The translations under genes and the position numbers were made by a program. Shown in pieces: positions 1-4,978 of a stretch of DNA of 6,797 nt. Under the pieces are notes generated by a model. It was given only the letters and a program-made list of their open reading frames with translations, had not been told where the DNA came from and ran no database searches. Position 1 is the first letter of the stretch; the number at the start of each line of letters is the position of its first letter. The DNA comes from CAZQQN01 sp964549595 (lineage in GTDB: Bacteria; Bacteroidota; Bacteroidia; CAILMK01; CAYYUA01). The DNA lies in the NCBI GenBank assembly GCA_964549595.1, contig CAZJWK010000125.1, positions 1 to 6,797 of the forward strand, written 5' to 3'.

Positions 1-239
1 ATTAGATCAAAACTTCTCAAAAACATTTCCATAAAATTCATTGTAGAACCCAAAAAAGGACATCGGCTTTTTACGCACTTATGCTATCTACAAAGCGGAA
101 ATATAGTAACTTATGTAAATAAAGGTTAGGAGGTCTGAATTTATTTCAACCCTGAAGATTAGTCCACCAAGAATAAGGTTAAATCTTGGATCCGACCCGA
201 CAAAGTTATGGGTTTTAAAAGCTTATGACCGGAAAATTT
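1..239. other. Intergenic region downstream of the receptor gene
   Basis: No gene is supported. On the minus strand TAACTTTG (208-201) matches the Bacteroidota -7 element TAnnTTTG, but no TTG sits at the expected -33 distance. A minus-strand ATG at 41 opens a frame that runs off the left edge after 13 codons and could be the beginning of the next gene. A weak hairpin, GGT(c)TGAA-tttat-TTCAACC at 132-151, has no following U-tract, so it is not called a terminator. Confidence 0.4.
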
Positions 240-2639
240 TTACAATTCAAAAATGACACCGATCGATGGGACCCGGCTCCCGATTTCATTTTTTAACCGC
301 TTTGTTTTGTAACGGCCGGTGTTGGGGTTAACGATAGGCTCCCCTTTATCATCTCTTTCAACCGTTAGGTAAGATTGGCCTTTTGCCTGGAAGTTGTAGG
401 CATTCTGTATATCCAGATACACATCGAGGTTGAAATTGTCAAAGTAGAATTTTCTATCGACCCGAACATCTAAACCATGCTGAGCGGGTAATCGCTTTTC
501 GTTGATACGGTCATAATCCGGAACGCCTTCATTCCTGACTTTCCAAACCGGTATCCGGGAAGAATATTCGACATTATAGGGGGTATAGGGGCTTCCGCTT
601 TGAAAACGCCACTTAACCCCGATTTCCCAGTTATTGCCAAATTTCTTTCCCCCTGTTAAAGAAATGATATGGCGGTTATCCCAGGAAGAAGGCACATATT
701 CCCCATCCTGGTTTGTGAATTCGCTCCAGACCAAAGTGTAAGCCAAAACACCATAAAACCCTTTGTAAAGCTTTTGGTTTACCAATACTTCGGCCCCATA
801 AGCACGCCCTTCAGAATTTGGTTTAGCCGGCTGATTCCCGACCACACCAAAATCACCGCCCCGATTGGCTAATGAAATGGCATTTTCGTTTGAGGGGCCT
901 ATATCCAATAAAAGCGGATAGTCGTCATACTTTTTGTAAAAGCCTTCTATACCTATTTTTGTGTTAAATTCGGTCAGATAGTCCACTCCTGCTACCAAAT
1001 GTTTGCTACTTATATAGCCAATTCCGTTTTCTTTGTTAACAAAGTCCCCGTTTTCTTTATAGCCCAGTACCGTATAAGGAGGCTTCTGGTGGTAAATCCC
1101 CGCATTGAAATTAAGGGTTAGCGGTTTTGATAGCTCATAAGAGGCCGAAAACCTTGGTGATAATTGATCCAATGGATTCCGGGTTTCTTCCGAATAATCC
1201 ATGGCGTAAGCCCGTAATCCAAGCGATAATTCTAATTGCTCCTCAAAAAAGCTCTTATCTACCTGACCGAAAAAACCAAAGCGATTAATCCTGATGTCGG
1301 ATTTGGAAGATATTTCTCTGGTCGAATCCAGCGTTGAAATTTCCTGGAAGGTGCTATTCCTGTAATAAGAATTGGCATAGTTAGCGCCGTAAAGGATTTT
1401 AAAACCCCCTAATCTTGTGATTTTTTCGAACCGCAATTGGTTTTCAATCTCATCAGATTCATAATCCAGTATTTTCTCTTCTTGCTTTTCGTAATCATCA
1501 AATTGTTGGGCTTCATTGAATAAATGGTACCGGCTGGCTGTAATATTGTAAAAGCCATTGTCCCCGAAATGGGTAAACTTAATACCGTTTGTGTAATTCC
1601 ATTGGTCATTAACCGCTAAATTGTTCAGGATGTACCGTTGGGTCTCGGTGCCATCTTCATCGGTGTTAAGGGAAAAGTTATCAATGGCACCAATGCCCAG
1701 CATGGTAATAAAATTGTTGTTGTCAATCCGGTATTTAAACTTATAGTTCCAGTCGTTGTAGGTTGGCAGAAAAGGCAATCCCAATTGGTCAAAAAGGAAT
1801 TGAAGGTAAGAACGCCTTGCTGACACAATGTAACTGAAATCTTTTCCTATGGGCCCTTCAACGGAAGCCCCTACTTCACTGGCCCCAACGGTGGCCCGGA
1901 AACCGGTGTTGCTTGTGCGACCATTCTTGAATTTGAAATCCAGTACGGAACTCAAGGCGTTGTTGCGTTTAGCCGGGAATGCCCCTGTGTAAAAATCTAC
2001 ACTCTTGATAAAGTCTACGTTAATAATACCAACAGGACCACCTGTGGCTCCTTGTGTAGCAAAATGGTTAATGTTGGGCACCTTGATGCCGTCAATGTAA
2101 AAACTGTTTTCATTGGGGGCTCCTCCCCTTATGATCAGGTCATTTCGAAAACTGGGTGTGGTCGCTACGCCTGGAAAGGATTGAACCACATTGGAAATAT
2201 CCTGGTTCGCCCCCGGGTTTCTTCTGATTTGGGCCTCACTGATATCCCTTTTGGAAACAGGGCTCGAGGCTTCCTTTTCAAAAGGAGAGGTTTTGATTTC
2301 TACAGCATCTCCTTTAATAGTGGTTTGCTCCATGGGGATATCCAGATTGGCAGAGCGGGCTTTGCTTACTTCAACCTCGGATAAGGTTTTTTGCTTATAT
2401 CCCACATAATTCACTGTAATATCATACAAACCCGGTTCTAAGCCTTTGATCTTAAAACGGCCTTTTTTATCAGTGGTGGATCCCTTTTCTGTCCCCCTGA
2501 TTAAGACGTTGGCATTGGATAACGGCTCATTGTTGAGTTTGTCATAAACACGCCCCTTTATCACACCTTTTTGATTATCCTGAGCATTAGCCTGAAAAGC
2601 ACAACAAATGACTAAAAGGGAAATAAGGACATGCCTCAT
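240..2639 (-). CDS. TonB-dependent outer-membrane receptor with carboxypeptidase-regulatory-like N-domain
   Basis: A 799-aa outer-membrane active transporter, energised through TonB-ExbB-ExbD; substrate unknown. Residues 1-19 are a Sec signal peptide (cleavage probably ANA|QD). Residues 25-105 form a carboxypeptidase-regulatory-like beta-sandwich (GVIKGRVYD, then NANVLIRGT, GRFKIKGLEPGLYDITVNYVGY). Residues 118-240 are the plug, with RNDLIIRGGAPNENSFYIDG and NINHFATQGATGGPVGIINV. The remainder is a 22-strand-type barrel with many alternating aromatic strands, such as FSYIVSARRSYLQFLFDQLG and, near the end, NLDVYLDIQNAYNF. It ends in VIFEL, a plausible last beta strand. At about 800 residues and with no SusD gene beside it, it is not a typical SusC; it resembles the smaller Bacteroidota receptors with this plug sequence. 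No clear Shine-Dalgarno precedes the ATG; the T9SS-sorted gene stops 20 bp upstream, so both are probably read from one transcript. Frame is intact throughout. Confidence 0.95.
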   Translation of the reverse strand: MRHVLISLLVICCAFQANAQDNQKGVIKGRVYDKLNNEPLSNANVLIRGTEKGSTTDKKGRFKIKGLEPGLYDITVNYVGYKQKTLSEVEVSKARSANLDIPMEQTTIKGDAVEIKTSPFEKEASSPVSKRDISEAQIRRNPGANQDISNVVQSFPGVATTPSFRNDLIIRGGAPNENSFYIDGIKVPNINHFATQGATGGPVGIINVDFIKSVDFYTGAFPAKRNNALSSVLDFKFKNGRTSNTGFRATVGASEVGASVEGPIGKDFSYIVSARRSYLQFLFDQLGLPFLPTYNDWNYKFKYRIDNNNFITMLGIGAIDNFSLNTDEDGTETQRYILNNLAVNDQWNYTNGIKFTHFGDNGFYNITASRYHLFNEAQQFDDYEKQEEKILDYESDEIENQLRFEKITRLGGFKILYGANYANSYYRNSTFQEISTLDSTREISSKSDIRINRFGFFGQVDKSFFEEQLELSLGLRAYAMDYSEETRNPLDQLSPRFSASYELSKPLTLNFNAGIYHQKPPYTVLGYKENGDFVNKENGIGYISSKHLVAGVDYLTEFNTKIGIEGFYKKYDDYPLLLDIGPSNENAISLANRGGDFGVVGNQPAKPNSEGRAYGAEVLVNQKLYKGFYGVLAYTLVWSEFTNQDGEYVPSSWDNRHIISLTGGKKFGNNWEIGVKWRFQSGSPYTPYNVEYSSRIPVWKVRNEGVPDYDRINEKRLPAQHGLDVRVDRKFYFDNFNLDVYLDIQNAYNFQAKGQSYLTVERDDKGEPIVNPNTGRYKTKRLKNEIGSRVPSIGVIFEL

Positions 2640-2659
2640 ACTAATTACTGCTTTTTGTT

Positions 2660-3700
2660 TTATTGCACAATAATTTTTCTTCGGAACAGGGGTTTGCCAT
2701 TTTGGGTATTAACACCATTTAGGATATACATACCGGGTTTTAACCCATGAAGGGAAAGGTATTTTTTATTCCATCCGGTGTTGAAAACCATTAAACGGGT
2801 TCTCAATTGTTCCCCCTTAAGCGACAACAGGTTTAATCGAACGTTATGCCTTTGTGAAAAATCTCCTTGAATGATTAATTCATTGGCTCTCTTAAAAACC
2901 TTGGTGTTTTCGGCAAATGGCTTGTTAAGTGGGTAACCCGAACCGGTATCCTTCGTATCCTTTGGGTAGAAGTACCGCAAGCTCGCAGTGGTATCACTAA
3001 AAAGGTTACTATTGATTTTAATAGAATCAATTCTTAGTAATGGGTATTTTTTGTCCCCTACATACCAGGTATAGGTGATCATGTCACTATTAATATTAGG
3101 ACCGAACTGGGATTCTGAGGTATCATTCCATTCCTGGACATTGTAGACCAATAACGTGTTTTTATAAGTCGTATCGGGTAGCTTCAATGTTCCCCAACCA
3201 TTGGCTTTGGTTCGGATCCAGCCGGTTCCTTTAAAAGTAAAACCGCTTGCATTGTATTCCCTCCGCCCCGTGTCAAGGTACTCGTCATTGTAGGTAAAAG
3301 GCAGGCTGATTACCCGGAAAGGCGTGATAAACTCAATAAGGATATCCTGGATAGAGCGTATACCGCGGAGGTTATTGCCTTTCGGGTCTTTTTGATGAAA
3401 AACCACGTTTTCGCTCCCGTATCTTTCTGCAAAGTCTGCATTGGGGAACTCATCGCCCTCTTCTGCGGAGTCCGGATGAATGATTTCCTGAAAAACCGAA
3501 TCCTGTTTACCAATATCTTTGAAATTCCAGGTGATAGAGTCACCCTTTGGTATAGTCTTCACGGTATCTGAGTAACCAATGGCATAACGCCTTTCTTCGC
3601 CAATTTCATAATTTTCAACGCTTTCTAAGGTGGGTTGGGCTTTGAGCAAAAATCCTGAAGATAGGATTAAAATACCGGTAATAAGTGAAAAAATGCGCAT
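2660..3700 (-). CDS. Secreted protein of unknown function with T9SS type A C-terminal sorting domain
   Basis: A 346-aa protein (from the ATG) that I recognise only by its architecture. Residues 1-21 form a Sec signal peptide: MR, then a hydrophobic stretch, with likely cleavage after LLKA and before Q22. The middle (about 23-265) is rich in beta-prone and aromatic residues and carries GWGTLKLP followed by TTYKNTLLV (168-185). This motif is frequent in large families of Bacteroidota secreted proteins with PKD-like or beta-sandwich folds; no catalytic motif is visible. The last 70 or so residues match the T9SS type A sorting domain: LNLLSLKGEQL, then LSLHGLKPGMYIL, and a basic C-terminal end (RRKIIVQ). 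In this family the domain directs export across the outer membrane by the type IX system and is usually cleaved, leaving the protein released or anchored at the surface. Start is uncertain: GTG at 3724 and TTG at 3715 (giving MKKTI) are alternatives. It lies 20 bp upstream of the receptor gene. Confidence 0.85.
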   Translation of the reverse strand: MRIFSLITGILILSSGFLLKAQPTLESVENYEIGEERRYAIGYSDTVKTIPKGDSITWNFKDIGKQDSVFQEIIHPDSAEEGDEFPNADFAERYGSENVVFHQKDPKGNNLRGIRSIQDILIEFITPFRVISLPFTYNDEYLDTGRREYNASGFTFKGTGWIRTKANGWGTLKLPDTTYKNTLLVYNVQEWNDTSESQFGPNINSDMITYTWYVGDKKYPLLRIDSIKINSNLFSDTTASLRYFYPKDTKDTGSGYPLNKPFAENTKVFKRANELIIQGDFSQRHNVRLNLLSLKGEQLRTRLMVFNTGWNKKYLSLHGLKPGMYILNGVNTQNGKPLFRRKIIVQ

Positions 3701-3720
3701 AATTGTTTTTTTCAAAAATA

Positions 3721-3729
3721 CCACCTTTT
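3721..3729 (-). promoter_or_regulatory. Possible ribosome binding site (AAAAGGTGG) of the T9SS-sorted gene
   Basis: AAAAGGTGG differs from AGGAGG by one base in its last six positions. It ends five bases before a TTG at 3715, which would give a protein beginning MKKTIMRIF, and 20 bases before the ATG at 3700, too far for normal use. Bacteroidota often initiate without a Shine-Dalgarno sequence, so the site does not settle the start. Confidence 0.3.
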
Positions 3730-3785
3730 ATTGGCTAAAAAAAGCCTTAACAATTGAGAACCAAAAATGTTTAAGGTATTGATGA

Positions 3786-3897
3786 CCTCACTGAATCAGG
3801 GAATTAAATAATTCCGGTTAAATGCCATTCGTACTAAGCCTGCCTTTTTAACGGGTCAAAAACTTATTTTGCCCCTTTTGGAGGAAATTCAGTGAGG
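3786..3897. repeat. Perfect 11-bp inverted repeat flanking 90 bp, in the lspA / T9SS-gene gap
   Basis: CCTCACTGAAT at 3786-3796 is the exact reverse complement of ATTCAGTGAGG at 3887-3897; pairing stops at once on both sides. The 90 bp between contain smaller hairpins. On the minus strand these are CCTC/GGGG around CAAAA-type sequence (3872-3883), TTTTTGA-CCCG-TTAAAAA (3862-3845) and the palindrome at 3815-3800. I see no target-site duplication at the edges and no U-tract after the last arm, so neither a clear transposon remnant nor an intrinsic terminator is shown. A structured leader RNA for the downstream operon or a small MITE-like element are both possible. Confidence 0.6.
3800..3815. 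repeat. Short palindrome GGAATTA-AA-TAATTCC
   Basis: Two perfect 7-base arms are separated by two bases. It could be an operator-like site for a dimeric regulator or a small hairpin inside the larger inverted repeat. A two-base loop is too tight for a full 7-bp RNA stem, so about 6 pairs would form. It lies about 100 bp upstream of the T9SS-sorted gene. No regulator can be assigned to it. Confidence 0.35.
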
Positions 3898-3977
3898 ATT
3901 AAAAATCAATCCGACCGGGACGAATATCATCCAGATCATTTGGCAGAGACCATTATTTTTTGTGATAAAATAGCAGG

Positions 3978-4538
3978 TTAATGTTTATCAAAAACATTTC
4001 GGTAAAATAAAAGGATGAGGATAACACCGGTGGTTATGGCAGTATCGGCAATATTGAAAACCGGGCGGAAAAAGACAAAGTAATCCCCACCCCAAATGGG
4101 AAGCCAATCGGGTAAATAGCCTTTGATAATCGGAAAGTATAACATATCCACAACACGCCCGTGGAACCAGGTCTCGTAATTAAAAAAGACGCCGTAGAAA
4201 ATGCTGTCAATGATATTACCTATGGCCCCTGCCAGGATAAGGCTTAAGCTGATCACAAGACCGGTTTTGGCTTTTTTGCGAAGTAAATAGGTTAGGTAGT
4301 AACCTATTAAACCGGCGGCAAGGATCCGGAATAAGGTAAGAAAGATTTTCCCGGTACGACCTCCGAATTCCAGACCAAAGGCAATGCCCTTATTCTCGGT
4401 GAAATGCAGCTTAAACCAATTGCCGATGATATCAATTTCTTCCCCAAGATACATGGTATTTTTGATCCAAAGTTTAGAACCCTGATCAAGAAAAAGCACA
4501 CCGATGATAACAATGAGGGCTTTTATGTAATTGCTCAA
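3978..4538 (-). CDS. lspA: Lipoprotein signal peptidase (signal peptidase II)
   Basis: Inner-membrane aspartyl protease that cleaves the signal peptide of diacylated prolipoproteins just before the lipid-bearing cysteine. The 186-aa product has four hydrophobic segments (about 4-22, 64-85, 92-113, 160-179). Family motifs are present: LDQGSK (17-22), the N-x-G-x-A-F motif at N49-F54, GNIID with catalytic D111, HGRVVD (126-131), and FNIAD with catalytic D165. Compared with E. coli LspA there is extra sequence on both sides of D131 (about 117-125 and 135-155), rich in aromatic residues and probably periplasmic; this is common in Bacteroidota homologues. The start is TTG: an in-frame stop lies upstream, no ATG occurs between it and the TTG, the first ATG inside would remove the conserved LDQ segment, and AGGAAAA precedes the TTG at suitable spacing. 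The TTG overlaps the upstream gene's TGA by 4 bp, suggesting translational coupling. Confidence 0.97.
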   Translation of the reverse strand: MSNYIKALIVIIGVLFLDQGSKLWIKNTMYLGEEIDIIGNWFKLHFTENKGIAFGLEFGGRTGKIFLTLFRILAAGLIGYYLTYLLRKKAKTGLVISLSLILAGAIGNIIDSIFYGVFFNYETWFHGRVVDMLYFPIIKGYLPDWLPIWGGDYFVFFRPVFNIADTAITTGVILILLFYRNVFDKH

Positions 4539-4936
4539 CCTTTCTTTTCCTGTTGTTTGGCTTCAATACTAATGGTGGTATGCGGGACTGCCTTCAATCT
4601 TTCTTTTGCAATTAGCTTCCCGGTAACCCGGCAAATGCCATAAGTTTTGTTTTCAATCCTTACCAGGGCATCCTCAAGGTTTTTGATGAATTTCCGCTGG
4701 CGTTCAGCCAATTGGCTCATGTATTCCTTGTCAGAAGCAGCATTGGTCTCCTCGAACATTTTGTTGGAAGGGTTATGCTCTTCTACACCATGTTCATTCG
4801 GATTTTGGACGGCTTCCAACAAATGGTCATATTCTTGTCTGGCTTTTTCAAGCTTATCTTCAATGATTTGCCGAAATTCTTCCAATTCCTCGTCAGAATA
4901 GCGGTTTAAACCCTGATTTTCGTCATTTTGGCTCAT
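4535..4936 (-). CDS. TraR/DksA-family RNA polymerase-binding regulator with degenerate zinc finger
   Basis: A 133-aa protein of the TraR/DksA family, whose members insert a coiled coil into the secondary channel of RNA polymerase and, in E. coli, work with ppGpp on promoters of translation genes. Residues 14-45 and 67-95 are charged helices that would form the coiled coil. The tip between them contains EETNAA (62-67), which may correspond to the DxxDxA tip motif of E. coli DksA; that alignment is my inference. The C-terminal finger region (100-127) keeps the family spacing, but the four zinc-ligand positions read C102, T105, S123 and A126, so at most one ligand remains. Bacteroidota homologues I recall have the same degenerate finger. 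The ATG start is supported by AGGA at 4943-4946, six bases upstream. The stop overlaps the lspA start. The gene sits between ileS and lspA, probably in one operon. Which promoters it controls cannot be told from the sequence. Confidence 0.93.
   Translation of the reverse strand: MSQNDENQGLNRYSDEELEEFRQIIEDKLEKARQEYDHLLEAVQNPNEHGVEEHNPSNKMFEETNAASDKEYMSQLAERQRKFIKNLEDALVRIENKTYGICRVTGKLIAKERLKAVPHTTISIEAKQQEKKG
4545..4551 (-). promoter_or_regulatory. Ribosome binding site deciding the TTG start of lspA
   Basis: On the minus strand AGGAAAA lies six bases before the TTG at 4538, inside the 3' end of the DksA-like gene. Together with the in-frame stop upstream and the lack of any other start before the conserved LDQ segment, it fixes TTG as the lspA start. 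Confidence 0.55.
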
Positions 4937-4978
4937 AGCGAATCCTGTTTTGTCGTTTTGGGGCAGTAGCGCCCGTTA

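Larger units (their letters stand above)
3725..3977. other. Intergenic region between lspA and the T9SS-sorted gene
   Basis: About 250 bp without a credible gene: the longest open frames I find on either strand are around 10-14 codons. It contains the inverted repeat and palindrome listed separately. I found no convincing Bacteroidota promoter (TAnnTTTG with an upstream TTG at proper spacing) and no strong terminator after lspA. The promoter of the two downstream genes should nevertheless lie here if they are not read through from lspA. Confidence 0.6.

Noticed and set aside
17..37. TCAAAAACATTTC..TAAAAT repeated at 3988-4008 (end of lspA)
   Set aside because: 19 of 21 bases match, but the exact core is only 13 AT-rich bases, which is expected by chance in a window this size. 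There are only two copies, in different reading contexts.
1..41. Minus-strand frame starting at ATG 41 and running off the left edge
   Set aside because: Only 13 codons are visible, with no ribosome site and no recognisable motif. It may begin a gene outside the window but cannot be supported.
132..151. Hairpin downstream of the receptor gene as a terminator
   Set aside because: The stem is short with a bulged base, and no U-rich tract follows on the minus-strand transcript.
2052..2384. 110-codon open frame on the plus strand
   Set aside because: It is antisense to the plug domain of the receptor, whose protein motifs are clear on the other strand.
240..2639. Reading the receptor as a SusC-type glycan transporter
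   Set aside because: The protein is shorter than typical SusC proteins, and the adjacent gene encodes a T9SS-sorted protein without a lipoprotein cysteine or SusD features.
3745..3776. CCTTAA / TTAAGG inverted repeat near the start of the T9SS-sorted gene
   Set aside because: Six AT-rich base pairs with a 20-base loop; expected by chance.
4962..4975. GGGC/GCCC hairpin between ileS and the DksA-like gene
   Set aside because: Only four base pairs with a six-base loop and no U-tract; too weak to call a terminator or attenuator.
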